In this document: positions 34,281 through 43,687 of the stretch, piece after piece
Layout of the letters: every line of letters begins with the position of its first letter
Numbering within the stretch: position 1 is the stretch's first letter
Origin: Peribacillus asahii
Lineage (GTDB): Bacteria > Bacillota > Bacilli > Bacillales > DSM-1321
Length of the DNA stretch: 64,000 nucleotides
Direction of reading: 5' to 3'
Assembly (NCBI RefSeq): GCF_004006295.1
Contig: NZ_CP026095.1
Coordinates: forward strand, 916,001 to 980,000
Position numbers and translations under genes: made by a program
Notes under the pieces: model-generated
Told to the model about the DNA's origin: nothing
Seen by the model: only the letters and a program-made list of their open reading frames with translations
Database searches by the model: none

Positions 34281-34513
34281 ACGTTATTAAACAATTACTG
34301 GTGTTAGTATTACCTCACATTTCGGACTCTAAAGAAAAATTTCTGATGTGTTTTTAAGTCTTGATATAACGGGCTTTTCAATAAATGATAGGCATTGGAT
34401 AATCTATCTAAATGGAAGAGATTCATAGATACCAAGAGATTAAAATACATTGAATTTGAAATTTTCAAGGGAGTGCGAAATGTGAGATTAAGTTATTTAT
34501 TTTTCATTCAATC

Positions 34514-34527
34514 TGAATACGTATGCA
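34514..34527. promoter_or_regulatory. TGAATACGTATGCA, inverted site 3
   Basis: Exact inverse complement of TGCATACGTATTCA at 33294-33307. It lies between the SDR stop and the 3' end of the MFS gene. The rest of 34281-34549 shows no gene. Confidence 0.4.
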
Positions 34528-34549
34528 AACTATTCACTCTAGATCCAAA

Positions 34550-35761
34550 CTATTGTACATACTGATTTCGTCCAGAGGCCGTAGCGAATGTCATAACTAC
34601 TACAGAAACAATGATTAGGGTGATGAGTGGAACAGTCCACACATGAGTGACATCATACAAATATCCAATAAACATAGGACCTACAGCAGCAAGCAGGTAG
34701 CCTGTTGATTGTACCATCGCGGATAACTCTGCAGCCTGACTTGTATTCCGAGTACGAAGCCCTATGTAGCTTAGAGCCAATGGGAAGCACCCGCCTAATG
34801 TAATGCCAATTAAAATAATACTTGCTATTAAAACGGGATATGATGAACCTAGCAGTAATCCTCCATAACCAACAATCGGGAACATACCTAATATGAAGGC
34901 AAGCCATACTTGAGAACGGAAACGTGCTGCCAGAACAGGGACGAAGAAACTAGCAGGCAATCCCATTAGTTGAGTAAACGAAAGTAACCAGCCGGCTGTC
35001 TCTATAGTTATTCCATGACTATGTAATATTTCAGGTAACCAAGCAACTGTTACATAAAATAAAAAGGATTGAAATCCCATAAAAATAGCTATTTGCCAGG
35101 CAAGCGGCGAACGCCAAATTCGATTAGAGTTAGAACGGACATTTCTCACTACTTGATGATTTTTATCACTAAACCTGAGCAGAAAAAACCAAATCAAGAT
35201 AGCGACCAATGCTGGTATCCCCCATACGATTAAGGCCCCTTGCCATCCTAGATTTAAACCAGTGGCTAAAGGAACACTAACCCCCGATGCTAACGATGCA
35301 ATCAACCCCATTGAAGTGGAATAAACACTTGTCATTAGACCGAATTTTGTTGGGAATTTATCCTTTACAACAACGGGCAAAAGAACATTTCCAATGGCAA
35401 TGCCTATACCGACAAATAGAGTTCCGATAAAAAGAAAAAACACCATCGGAATGAATCGAATACATATACCAATTAAAAGAAAAAGCAAACCTAATAGTAA
35501 GGTCCTTTCATTGGTTAAACGGGTGGCTATCTTGGGAACGATGGGTGACATCACGGCAAAAACAATTAATGGCAAGCTCATTAATAAGCCTGCACTCCAA
35601 TGGGCTAACCCGATATCTTCCTGAATCATCCCAACTAATGGTCCTAATGATGTAATAGCTGGCCGCAAATTAAATGCTACTAGCACAATACCAGCAATGA
35701 GCAAGAAAGTATAAAAGGAGTTCGTATTAGCATGTTCCTTTTGTACCTTTTGTAATTCCAT
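34550..35761 (-). CDS. MFS transporter, CynX/NimT family
   Basis: 403 residues with twelve membrane segments. The early motif AFNLRPAITSLGPLVGMIQEDIGL is the hallmark of the CynX/NimT (cyanate/nitroimidazole) group, to which B. subtilis YycB belongs. Glycine-rich helices and a short basic linker in mid-protein (RFSDKNHQVVRNVRSNSNRIWRSP) fit. Substrate unknown. RBS AGGAGGAGA six bases before the ATG. Convergent with the SDR gene. Confidence 0.88.
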   Translation of the reverse strand: MELQKVQKEHANTNSFYTFLLIAGIVLVAFNLRPAITSLGPLVGMIQEDIGLAHWSAGLLMSLPLIVFAVMSPIVPKIATRLTNERTLLLGLLFLLIGICIRFIPMVFFLFIGTLFVGIGIAIGNVLLPVVVKDKFPTKFGLMTSVYSTSMGLIASLASGVSVPLATGLNLGWQGALIVWGIPALVAILIWFFLLRFSDKNHQVVRNVRSNSNRIWRSPLAWQIAIFMGFQSFLFYVTVAWLPEILHSHGITIETAGWLLSFTQLMGLPASFFVPVLAARFRSQVWLAFILGMFPIVGYGGLLLGSSYPVLIASIILIGITLGGCFPLALSYIGLRTRNTSQAAELSAMVQSTGYLLAAVGPMFIGYLYDVTHVWTVPLITLIIVSVVVMTFATASGRNQYVQ

Positions 35762-35984
35762 TAAAATAATCTCCTCCTAGATGAACAAACTTCCTACAAT
35801 ATATTACAGTAATTTAAGGCAGAGATAAAATGAATTTCGCATCTGCTTCATCGATTGGTGAAATTTAGAAAAAAAGAAACGCAGGTAAGCAGAAGGTCTG
35901 TGAGATTTGGCCAATAATACTAGTATGTAAAGCGAACTTAACTTTAGTGATAAAACTCATTTGACTTTTCTTGTATAAAAAACA

Positions 35985-36013
35985 TTGCTGGAATTAAATT
36001 CATTTATTATAAT
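35985..36013 (+). promoter_or_regulatory. Sigma-A promoter of lcfB
   Basis: -35 TTGCTG, 17-base spacer, -10 TATAAT. The remaining DNA from 35762 to here shows nothing else. Confidence 0.65.
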
Positions 36014-36040
36014 AAAATTGTAATTAATTTACAGATTTTG

Positions 36041-36058
36041 TGAATGATTGTTCATTCA
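36041..36058 (+). promoter_or_regulatory. FadR operator of lcfB
   Basis: TGAATGATTGTTCATTCA fits the Bacillus FadR box (TGAATGA-N4-TCATTCA). It lies about 20 bases after the expected transcription start, so repression by blocking is likely and acyl-CoA would relieve it. Confidence 0.82.
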
Positions 36059-36082
36059 TTGTGTCTAAATGGAGGGAGAAGA

Positions 36083-37630
36083 ATGAATTTATCTGAACAG
36101 CTTCATAAAACCGCCATAGAAAATGCACAAAAACCTGCTTATTATTTTTTAGACCAATCGACTTCGTACGGTGAATTAGATGCTGCGGTGACCAAATTCG
36201 CAGATGGTTTACATAAGCTAGGTGTTTCAAAGGGTGATCATGTTGCTATGCTTTTAGGGAATTCTCCACATTTTATTATTGGGATGTACGGTGCATTGCG
36301 AGCAGGTGCAACAGTTATTCCAATCAATCCAATTTATACTCCAGATGAAATTAGTTACATTGTCAATAATGGGGATGTGAAGGCAGTTATTGCCCTCGAT
36401 CTTCTTATTCCAATGCTAGAGAAAATCGATCCGCTCCTAACAACTGTTGAGCAATATATTATTTGTGAAACAGATTCAAGCAACGAACAGTCAAGTAACA
36501 GTCCAGTTTCTATTTATTCAAAGATGAAATCGTTTGCGGAGGTTATTGCTTCTGGGGATTTGCAATTTCAGGGCCCTGTGCCAGATGAAGAGGAGACAGC
36601 TCTTATCTTGTATACGTCAGGAACGACAGGAAAGCCGAAGGGGGCGATGCTGACACATCGGAACCTTTATTCCAATGCGCGAGATGTTGCAGACTATTTA
36701 AAAATAGGTGCCAACGACCGTGTCATTACAACGCTGCCGATGTTTCATGTTTTTAGTTTAACCGTCACTTTAAATGCACCGCTGATAAGTGGAGGAACGC
36801 TGTTGATTGTACCGCAGTTTAGTCCGAAGGAAATTTTTAGACTAAGTCAGGAATATGAAGCAACCGTTTTTGCCGGTGTACCAACTATGTATAATTTCTT
36901 GTATCAGTATCCGGAAGGAACGGCCGCTCATGTACAGTCTGTTAAACGTTGGATTTCAGGTGGCTCTCCTATGCCGGTGGCTCTTTTAACATCATTCGAA
37001 CGGAAGTTTCATGTTACGGTTTCAGAAGGATATGGGTTATCTGAGGCGTCACCAGTAACATGCTTCAACCCATTAGATCGCCCGGCTAAACCAGGCTCTA
37101 TCGGCACATCGATTCTGAATGTTGAAAACAAAATCGTTAATGCACTTGGAGAAGAAGTACCAGTGGGTCAAGTCGGGGAATTGATTGTCCGCGGTCCAAA
37201 TGTGATGAAAGGCTATTATAAAATGCCAGAGGAATCAAACGCTGTATTGAAAGATGGCTGGCTATATACCGGTGATTTAGCGCGCATGGATGAGGACGGC
37301 TATTTTTATATTGTCGATCGTAAGAAAGAACTCATTATTGTTGGGGGATACAATGTGTATCCGCGTGAAGTAGAGGAAGTGTTATTCGCTCACTCGGATG
37401 TTATAGAAGCGGCTGCCATTGGCGTACCTGATTCTAATCAAGGTGAAGTGGTTCATTGTTTTGTAGTGAAAAAAGATCCAGCTTTAACAGAGGAAGAATT
37501 AAAAGCTTACTGTATAAAACACTTAGCGAAATACAAAGTTCCAGCTTGTATTACATTTATAGAGGAGCTTCCCAAAAATACAACAGGTAAGATTTTACGG
37601 CGTGCATTAAAGACTAAAATGACACAATAA
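36083..37630 (+). CDS. lcfB: Long-chain acyl-CoA synthetase LcfB
   Basis: 515 residues from ATG 36083 (GGAGGGAG upstream; an earlier in-frame ATG at 36044 lies inside the FadR box). Motifs: [20 protein letters not shown] (AMP site, about 170), [10 protein letters not shown] (~313), [41 protein letters not shown], and final [10 protein letters not shown] with the catalytic lysine. Activates fatty acids for beta-oxidation. Control by FadR as in B. subtilis lcfB. Confidence 0.93.
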   Translation: MNLSEQLHKTAIENAQKPAYYFLDQSTSYGELDAAVTKFADGLHKLGVSKGDHVAMLLGNSPHFIIGMYGALRAGATVIPINPIYTPDEISYIVNNGDVKAVIALDLLIPMLEKIDPLLTTVEQYIICETDSSNEQSSNSPVSIYSKMKSFAEVIASGDLQFQGPVPDEEETALILYTSGTTGKPKGAMLTHRNLYSNARDVADYLKIGANDRVITTLPMFHVFSLTVTLNAPLISGGTLLIVPQFSPKEIFRLSQEYEATVFAGVPTMYNFLYQYPEGTAAHVQSVKRWISGGSPMPVALLTSFERKFHVTVSEGYGLSEASPVTCFNPLDRPAKPGSIGTSILNVENKIVNALGEEVPVGQVGELIVRGPNVMKGYYKMPEESNAVLKDGWLYTGDLARMDEDGYFYIVDRKKELIIVGGYNVYPREVEEVLFAHSDVIEAAAIGVPDSNQGEVVHCFVVKKDPALTEEELKAYCIKHLAKYKVPACITFIEELPKNTTGKILRRALKTKMTQ

Positions 37631-37651
37631 TCATATAGCTGTCTTTCCTTT

Positions 37652-37688
37652 AGAGATTATCGCGATTTTCTTCGCTATAGTCTCTTTT
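37652..37688 (+). terminator. Terminator of lcfB
   Basis: AGAGATTATcGCGA / TCGCTATAgTCTCT and TTTT. Confidence 0.65.
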
Positions 37689-37800
37689 GTACAAACATTT
37701 TTATGTGTGAAATCATAAACTAATGTAAAAAATTAGGAACTTGATTTCTTGGATAATCCGCGATAAGATAGTAAAAATTTAGTAGTAGGAGGGAGATTAG

Positions 37801-38328
37801 ATGAGAGAGGTTACTTTATTGCAACTTTACGAACATCCTATTACACAAAAGTATTTGAACCGTTCTGGAATGGCGCATGCTATTGCTGTTGCCTACCACG
37901 CTTTCCATTTAGCAAAGGAGCATAATGTGGATCCGGACATCGCTGCGAAAGCTGGGTTTCTTCATGATATGGGTCACTTTACTTGGTACCGTAATGGAAA
38001 TTGGGATTATGACCTATATCGTCAAAATGATATTCACCCGATTAAAGGAGCCGAAAGAGCGCACAAGCTTCTTATTCGACTTGGTGAAAATCCTATTAAA
38101 GCAAAAACGATTTCCCTTGCTATTTTATTTCACACCGATTCATTTTTACCTTCCAATGATATTATGCGCACCCCATTACAACAGATTGTAAAATGGGCTG
38201 ATGAGAAAGACGAAGAAGAAGGCGGCAAACATCATTATCGTACAATCGATTCACTTCGAGCAAAAGATATGATTATCCGCTTAGACCAATTGATTGATAA
38301 AGAAGCAAACAATAAGTTATCATCCTAG
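37801..38328 (+). CDS. HD-domain metal-dependent phosphohydrolase
   Basis: 175 residues. H26 region (GMAHAIAVAYHAFHLA), then FLHDMGHFTW (the HD pair), LFHTDSF and KWADEKDEEEGG complete the metal-binding set of the HD superfamily. Likely a nucleotidase or phosphodiesterase of small molecules; family members vary too much to name a substrate. Strong AGGAGGGAG precedes the ATG. Not part of the usual B. subtilis order here. Confidence 0.87.
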   Translation: MREVTLLQLYEHPITQKYLNRSGMAHAIAVAYHAFHLAKEHNVDPDIAAKAGFLHDMGHFTWYRNGNWDYDLYRQNDIHPIKGAERAHKLLIRLGENPIKAKTISLAILFHTDSFLPSNDIMRTPLQQIVKWADEKDEEEGGKHHYRTIDSLRAKDMIIRLDQLIDKEANNKLSS

Positions 38329-38357
38329 GCGAATAGGATGGTAGCTTATTTTTTATG
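38313..38357 (+). terminator. Terminator overlapping the HD gene stop
   Basis: AAGTTATCATCCTA / TAGGATGGTAGCTT then TTTTTT; the left arm includes the last codons. Confidence 0.7.
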
Positions 38358-38375
38358 TACAGGCTTTATTATATG

Positions 38376-38420
38376 ACGCTGTTGGTTTTTGCTCCTGCTC
38401 GTCACACGCCTTTTAGTTTA
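38376..38420. repeat. GTTGATTTTTGGCTC-family repeat, copy e (degenerate)
   Basis: GCTGTTGGTTTTTGCTCCTG, CGTCACACGCC, CTTTTAG: the same module order as copies b and c. No gene lies in 38329-38661. Confidence 0.4.
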
Positions 38421-38661
38421 TTCAAAAATGAATGCGGCGAATCGTCCAGAGTTAATGGTCCTGTTACATCCATTTACGAAACATTGAGGATAAACTGGAA
38501 TAGAATGTTTATCCATCTGCTTGAGAGGTTAAAGGTTCTAACTTGTCTAACTTTGCTTACAATATAGTAAATATATTGTTTTTTACGTGGAAAGTATAAG
38601 AGCAACTGGGCGTCTAGCTAGAAGGCAGTTAGAGGTAGTTTTCAACTAAGGGGGAAGGACG

Positions 38662-39924
38662 ATGGCTAGAAAATGGGCAGGCTATGCTATTATCATTTAT
38701 TTAGTCTATGTGGCTTGTATGTATGGCTACATTTTTTTGTTTGCGGATACATCGATTCCACAAGTTTTAAAAGGTACGGCGGCAGATCCGCAAACCTTTT
38801 TAAACGCAAGAGAGCTTGTGTTAAGTGAGGAATATTCCAACATCCGTAACTTTATCTTTCTAGTTAATACTCCATTTGAATGGCTGATTTATTTTTTCAT
38901 TTTGCTGTGTGGAGTATCAAGGGTATTTGAGAGATGGTCGATGTCGATCTCTAAATGGAGAGTTGCCCAAACGGGAATTTATTTATTTTGGTTATCGTTG
39001 CTTACTTATATCACTGTATTCCCTATACAATATATTAGCTATACATTTAGTCGAGCGTATAATATTAATACGCAATCCTTTAGTGCTTGGATGAAGGATG
39101 AGATTATTGGATTTTGGGTTAACTTTGCTCTCATGTTTCTCATTATCTCCGTATTATATTGGTTAATGAAAAAAAGCTCAAAAAAATGGTGGTTATACGC
39201 ATGGCTTCTCTCGGTTCCGTTTTCCTTTTTACTTATGTTTGTACAACCTGTTTTGATTGATCCGCTTTATAATGACTTTTATCCATTAAAAAATAAACAA
39301 TTAGAGGAAAAGATTTTAATGCTCGCTGATCGAGCGAATATCCCGGCAGAGCATGTGTATGAAGTGAACAAGTCAGAGGAAACGAATGCTTTAAATGCTT
39401 ATGTGACAGGCGTTGGGGCGAATTCAAGAATTGTTCTGTGGGATACGACGTTAAACAAATTACAGGAAGATGAAATTTTATTTATTATGGCGCATGAAAT
39501 GGCTCATTATGTTGAGAAGCATATTTATATTGGAATTGCAGGCTATTTAGCTCTAACGTTTGTGGGGCTTTGGCTCATTTCACGACTGATGAATTACATT
39601 GTGGAGCGATGGGGGAAACTATTAAAGATTTCTGCTGTTGACACTATTAGCTCGCTGCCATTATTTCTATTACTAACTGGTGTCTTACTATTCGCTTCTA
39701 ATCCTCTTTCAAATTATGTGTCGCGTTATCAGGAAACGAGAGCGGACCGCTATGCGATTGAAATGACTGGAGATCAAGAAGCGGCTATTCATGCTTTTCA
39801 AGACTTGACACGTACAGGACTTAGTCAAGTTCATCCGCCTTTACTGATTAAATGGCTTCGTTATACACATCCTTCTATGCTTGAGCGAATTTCTACTATT
39901 GAGAAGTATGATAAGGATGAATAA
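38662..39924 (+). CDS. yhfN: M48-family membrane metalloprotease (YhfN, Ste24-type)
   Basis: 420 residues. Seven or so membrane segments with the zinc motif H-E-x-x-H in IMAHEMAHYVEKH (about residue 275) and a later ETRADRYAIEMTG carrying the third ligand glutamate. This is the CAAX-prenyl-protease-1/Ste24 topology (N-terminal M48_N plus peptidase domain). Probably cleaves membrane or signal-peptide substrates. Place after lcfB matches yhfN. Confidence 0.92.
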   Translation: MARKWAGYAIIIYLVYVACMYGYIFLFADTSIPQVLKGTAADPQTFLNARELVLSEEYSNIRNFIFLVNTPFEWLIYFFILLCGVSRVFERWSMSISKWRVAQTGIYLFWLSLLTYITVFPIQYISYTFSRAYNINTQSFSAWMKDEIIGFWVNFALMFLIISVLYWLMKKSSKKWWLYAWLLSVPFSFLLMFVQPVLIDPLYNDFYPLKNKQLEEKILMLADRANIPAEHVYEVNKSEETNALNAYVTGVGANSRIVLWDTTLNKLQEDEILFIMAHEMAHYVEKHIYIGIAGYLALTFVGLWLISRLMNYIVERWGKLLKISAVDTISSLPLFLLLTGVLLFASNPLSNYVSRYQETRADRYAIEMTGDQEAAIHAFQDLTRTGLSQVHPPLLIKWLRYTHPSMLERISTIEKYDKDE

Positions 39925-39957
39925 GAGTCGGCTGCTAACGCGGCTGGCTTTTTTTGC
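39925..39957 (+). terminator. Terminator of yhfN
   Basis: AGTCGGCTGC-taac-GCGGCTGGCT followed by a seven-T run. Confidence 0.75.
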
Positions 39958-40102
39958 TTTAATGTCTAAAAAGTGTAAATGTTTAGAAAAAACTTTTACT
40001 TTTGGCAGCATATGATTATTGACTATAATGAATACAACTTTTACCGCAGATTAACAGTAAGGAAAGAACTTGATTGTTAGAAAGAAATAAAGGAGAAGGG
40101 GT

Positions 40103-40912
40103 ATGCGTAATATAGTATCGATTATTATAGGTTCAGTCATTGTGGCGTTGGCATTTAATTTATTTTTAATTCCTCATCAAATATTGAGCAGCGGCTTAGG
40201 CGGAATTGCTATGATGTTGGGAATCGTCACACCTATTAACACAGGAATTTTGAATTTTTTATTAAATTTACCTTTATTAATTATTGGCATTTTAAAATTA
40301 GGAAAACAATTTATTTGCTACACTATTCTATCAGTTGTTGTATTATCCGTTAGCTTATATGTGATTCCTGTTGAAGCGATTTCAACAGACCAGTTTCTAT
40401 CTTGTTTATTTGGCGGCGTGATATCGGGCCTTGGAGTTGCCATTATTTTTAGAGCATCGGGTTCTTCTGGCGGTTTTGATATTTTGGCCATGTTACTTAC
40501 AAAAAAACGGGATTTCCCGCTTGGAACGTTACTTTCCGTAATGAATGCGGTTGTGGTGGTGATTTCCGGTTTTATTTTTGACTGGAATTCTGCTTTACTC
40601 ACATTAGTAGGGATTTATGCTGCTGGTAAGGTTATTGATACGATTCATACGAGTCATATTAAATTAACGTTACTGATTGTGACGAAAAAAGGCGATGAAG
40701 TGAAGGAACAGCTATTAGCTAATTTATACCGGGGAATTACAATCATGGATGGGGAAGGAGCTTATTCTGGCAACAAACAAAAAATATTAATGACTGTTAT
40801 TACACGTTATCAATTAGCAGAGGTGAAGGCAATCCTGAATAAAGTGGATGCAGATGCGTTTGTTAATATTACACAAACAACAGAAGTAATTGGATTTTTC
40901 CATCGAGGGTGA
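40103..40912 (+). CDS. YitT-family membrane protein
   Basis: 269 residues: five membrane helices (about 1-170: SIIIGSVIVALAFNLFLIPHQILSSGLGGIAMML, GGVISGLGVAIIFRASGSSGGFDILAML) of the YitT_membrane type, followed by a cytosolic DUF2179 domain (about 205-265, LYRGITIMDGEGAYSGNKQKILMTVITRYQLAEVKAIL). The GSSGGFDI motif is characteristic. Function unknown. Several paralogues exist per Bacillus genome, so no symbol is assigned. Confidence 0.9.
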   Translation: MRNIVSIIIGSVIVALAFNLFLIPHQILSSGLGGIAMMLGIVTPINTGILNFLLNLPLLIIGILKLGKQFICYTILSVVVLSVSLYVIPVEAISTDQFLSCLFGGVISGLGVAIIFRASGSSGGFDILAMLLTKKRDFPLGTLLSVMNAVVVVISGFIFDWNSALLTLVGIYAAGKVIDTIHTSHIKLTLLIVTKKGDEVKEQLLANLYRGITIMDGEGAYSGNKQKILMTVITRYQLAEVKAILNKVDADAFVNITQTTEVIGFFHRG

Positions 40913-40953
40913 AAGGAAATGTTTCTCTTCGACAGGGTTAATCTGTCATAAGT

Positions 40954-40981
40954 AAAGCCTCCCAAAATAATGGGAGGCTTT
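40954..40981 (+). terminator. Terminator of the YitT-family gene
   Basis: AAAGCCTCCCA / TGGGAGGCTTT. Confidence 0.75.
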
Positions 40982-41078
40982 GTCAAAAGATAACATGTTC
41001 AACCTGTGTTGCTGTCTAGTTCCACCGGATAGATGACTGTGAGAAAGGTTCGTAATCTGAACGATTGGTTAGCTTTTT

Positions 41079-41315
41079 TTAATTGCCAAATAGTTTCATT
41101 AATTGTTTCATTTCAGCGCTTAATTGTAAAAATAACGGTTTGTCTTTATTGTCAAGGGCATCGTCAATTTGCTGAGCCAGCTTGTTTCGTTTCCTCTTAA
41201 GGATGGATTCACGAATAATCATCTCAATGAGTATTTCCTGCATCGTTTCATTTTTCTTGGCTTTTTTCGTCGAGTGAGCCTTTACCAATTCTGAATAGGA
41301 TTTGTCATTTTTCAT
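41079..41315 (-). CDS. yhzC: IDEAL-domain protein YhzC
   Basis: 78 residues: a charged N-terminal half, then the IDEAL domain at about 40-75 (NKLAQQIDDALDNKDKPLFLQLSAEMKQL), carrying the variant of the I/V-D-x-A-L pattern. Such small domains are found in Firmicute proteins, some linked to ComK or cytochrome assembly contexts. Divergent from comK, as yhzC in B. subtilis. Function unknown. RBS AGGGGTGA. Confidence 0.85.
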   Translation of the reverse strand: MKNDKSYSELVKAHSTKKAKKNETMQEILIEMIIRESILKRKRNKLAQQIDDALDNKDKPLFLQLSAEMKQLMKLFGN

Positions 41316-41616
41316 TGGAAATCACCCCTGCCCTTTTTATTAATATATGAGTGTTTATGCGATAAAAGTAGTATGATTTTTTAAAAAATTAAATTAATTT
41401 TAACGTATGTATATAAATCAACAGTGCATGTAAATAAACATTCTTATGTCGGTTTAACAAGTTGAATATATATAGTTATGGAATTGTGTCGATAGGTGGA
41501 GTGTTCCATAGGAGTAGTTATTTTTTGAATATTTTGTGAAATCAATACTTTATACCTATGTATGTGGTATGATTAGGGCAAGTTTTGGATTTATTCATTA
41601 AGAAGGGAGAAATGAT
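41316..41616 (+). promoter_or_regulatory. yhzC-comK intergenic regulatory region
   Basis: 300 bases, very AT-rich. An extended -10 (TG-G-TATGAT, -10 at 41568-41573) is placed for comK transcription. AT-tracts near 41380-41403 and 41518-41535 could bind ComK, CodY, Rok or AbrB, but no clean AAAA-N5-TTTT ComK box was found. Confidence 0.45.
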
Positions 41617-42189
41617 ATGGAACACAATCAAAACAATTTCAGGGCAGAATATACAGTGACGCCTTATACGCTTGCTCTGTTACCTGTTCAAGATGGAAGT
41701 AAAGTATATTCGCGAATTATTGAATTAGAAGGTGAATTTATTTGTCCCCTTAAGCCAACGGATATTATTAAGAAAAGTTGTGAATATTTGGGGGTGAGTT
41801 ATGAAGGCAGGAGGTCAGGAACAAAGAAAATAACAGGTTTTACACATAAAGCTCCGATTACGATTGATCCTTCTGGCTCGCTTTTCTTCTTTCCAACTGC
41901 CTCTCCTTTACGTCCTCAATGTATTTGGTTGGCACATGATCATATCCTGTCATTTACTCGCCTAGACTCCAAACAAACTACAGTTGTTCTTCGTAATAAA
42001 CAAAGTATAGTTGTTAATATGTCAATCAGCTCATTTAAGACGCAACTGCATCGAACAGCCTTTCTGAAAACGAGGCTCCTTCCACGACTGGAGGAAATAC
42101 AAAGAATGCTGCAAGATTTAGCTAATCAGTTAGACTGGGCACAAACTGCCGAAGTACCATCCAAGTATACTTTATTGCGCCGAACCTGA
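41617..42189 (+). CDS. comK: Competence transcription factor ComK
   Basis: 190 residues, near the B. subtilis length. Features recalled from ComK: YTVTPYTLALLPV near the start, CEYLGVSYEGRRSGTKKITGFTHKAPITIDPSGSLFFFPTASPLRPQCIWLAHDHI in the centre, and a basic C-terminal region (QLHRTAFLKTRLLPRLEEIQ). It activates DNA-uptake and recombination genes. RBS AAGGGAG. The frame is intact, so competence control is probably functional. Its last 18 bases overlap the convergent yhjD. The downstream addAB fits the B. subtilis order. Confidence 0.94.
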   Translation: MEHNQNNFRAEYTVTPYTLALLPVQDGSKVYSRIIELEGEFICPLKPTDIIKKSCEYLGVSYEGRRSGTKKITGFTHKAPITIDPSGSLFFFPTASPLRPQCIWLAHDHILSFTRLDSKQTTVVLRNKQSIVVNMSISSFKTQLHRTAFLKTRLLPRLEEIQRMLQDLANQLDWAQTAEVPSKYTLLRRT

Positions 42190-42570
42190 GTCAGCGGATG
42201 GGCTAACAGAATAAGGACTTTTTTGAAAGAAGTAATACGTCAGTAAGTTTTCCGTTTGTTTTTTTAGGCGGGGGTTAAAATAATTATGGCGTTCTTCCTG
42301 CCCTTTATAGGTGAAGCAGTACATCGTAAACGTTTCATCTCGCTCTACTTCGTTAACTGTAATCTCCTCATGCTGTAAATAGGTAAGAACGGCTGCTAAG
42401 TCTCGTTCTACTTTTTTGAAAACGTCTTTTATGAGATCCTGATAAGGTCTTTTTAACTTCAATTCGCTTGTTTCGATGATTTGTAAATCCCTTTTTAGAA
42501 TCTTTAGTACCATTGGCAAATAAATGGCTTGTTCAATCATTGTTTGAGCCTGTTTTGTCATACGAGCCAT
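42172..42570 (-). CDS. yhjD: YhjD family protein
   Basis: 132 residues, helical and charged: MIEQAIYLPMVLKILKRDLQIIE, then LKRPYQDLIKDVFKKVERDLAAV, and a C-terminal beta-like stretch. Matches the YhjD pattern and the local order comK...yhjD-yhjE. Function unknown. The last codons run through the 3' end of comK in antisense. RBS AGGAGA before the ATG. Confidence 0.8.
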   Translation of the reverse strand: MARMTKQAQTMIEQAIYLPMVLKILKRDLQIIETSELKLKRPYQDLIKDVFKKVERDLAAVLTYLQHEEITVNEVERDETFTMYCFTYKGQEERHNYFNPRLKKQTENLLTYYFFQKSPYSVSPSADSGSAQ

Positions 42571-42818
42571 TGTTCAATCTCCTTTCTCTCTATATAAGAT
42601 TTGGTTATTTTTGGAACGTTTGTTCTATTTTAAATGATGAAGTTTTATTATGCAAGGCCTCGTTCCGGATTACATACATAGATTATGGAATCTGAAAAAA
42701 AGGAGTGTTATGATAAAGAAAAAGGAACGATATTTGCCTTTTAAGAAGAATGTTATATATGTGAAATAATGAGAGTACATAGAGAATGGCTACGTAACTT
42801 GATATGAGGGAGATTGTT

Positions 42819-43433
42819 ATGGATTTTGAAGCATTACGGGAATGGCTGACGCTTGAAAACATATTAGACATTATGCAGCAATATCAATCGTTAGGACCCA
42901 TTGCGGGAATTGTATTGCCATTGTTAGAAGCTTTTTTACCTTTTTTACCTTTGTTTATTTTTGTTATGGCCAATGCAACGGCCTTTGGGTTGTGGTGGGG
43001 ATTTTTATTTTCTTGGCTTGGGGCGGTCATAGGTGCTTTTCTTGTTTTTTTAGTTGTCCGGAAATTTGGACAAGCAAGGTTTTTTCATTTTTTGCAACAA
43101 CATAAGCAAGTTCAAAAACTTATGAACTGGGTTGAAAATCATGGATTTAGTCCATTGTTTTTAATGCTTTGTTTTCCTTTTACACCGTCAGCGGTCGTGA
43201 ATATTGTTGCGGGACTTTCAAAAGTAAGTTTATGGCAATATGCTTTAGCGGTTATATCGGGAAAGATGGTCATGATTTTTACAATTAGTTTCATTGGGTA
43301 TGACATTCCCTCCTTGATTCATCAACCGGTTCGAACCGTGATTGTATTGATTGTTATTTTTATTCTTTGGTATGTCGGGAAAAGGATTGAGCGTCATTTG
43401 GATAAAAATATGAAACGAGAAAGAGGATATTAG
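42819..43433 (+). CDS. yhjE: TVP38/TMEM64 (VTT/DedA-like) membrane protein YhjE
   Basis: 204 residues from ATG 42819 (GAGGGAG upstream rather than inside the frame, as for the ATG at 42804). Membrane segments at about 28-65, 75-95, 130-155, 160-180 with the VTT-domain motif FGLWWGFLFSWLGAVIGAFLVFLVVRKFGQ and LMLCFPFTPSAVVNIVAGLSKVSLWQY. These proteins belong to the DedA-like superfamily of lipid scramblase or transporter relatives. Specific role unknown. Confidence 0.9.
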   Translation: MDFEALREWLTLENILDIMQQYQSLGPIAGIVLPLLEAFLPFLPLFIFVMANATAFGLWWGFLFSWLGAVIGAFLVFLVVRKFGQARFFHFLQQHKQVQKLMNWVENHGFSPLFLMLCFPFTPSAVVNIVAGLSKVSLWQYALAVISGKMVMIFTISFIGYDIPSLIHQPVRTVIVLIVIFILWYVGKRIERHLDKNMKRERGY

Positions 43434-43438
43434 AAAAG

Positions 43439-43480
43439 AGTCGTTCGGTTATATACAGAAAACCGAACGACTTATTTTTT
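43439..43480 (+). terminator. Terminator of yhjE
   Basis: AGTCGTTCGGTT / AACCGAACGACT and TTATTTTTT. Confidence 0.85.
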
Positions 43481-43687
43481 GTGTTGTCAAACAATATTGT
43501 TGATAACATCAACAGCGTTATATAACCAAACCAGTTTTAAAAGGCGAACATACGATTGTATTTTAGGGTGTGGATGCACTATAATACAAGTAGAAAAAAT
43601 GGAAAATGAAATCGACATAAGCAAGTCGGTTTTTCTGTTATCATAGATAGTACATTGAAATTTTTGTAGAAAAAGGAGGGACAGCAG

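Noticed and set aside
41316-41616. Clean ComK K-box (two AAAA-N5-TTTT) at comK
   Set aside because: Several A/T tracts exist but none has the exact spacing; sites may be degenerate, so not claimed.
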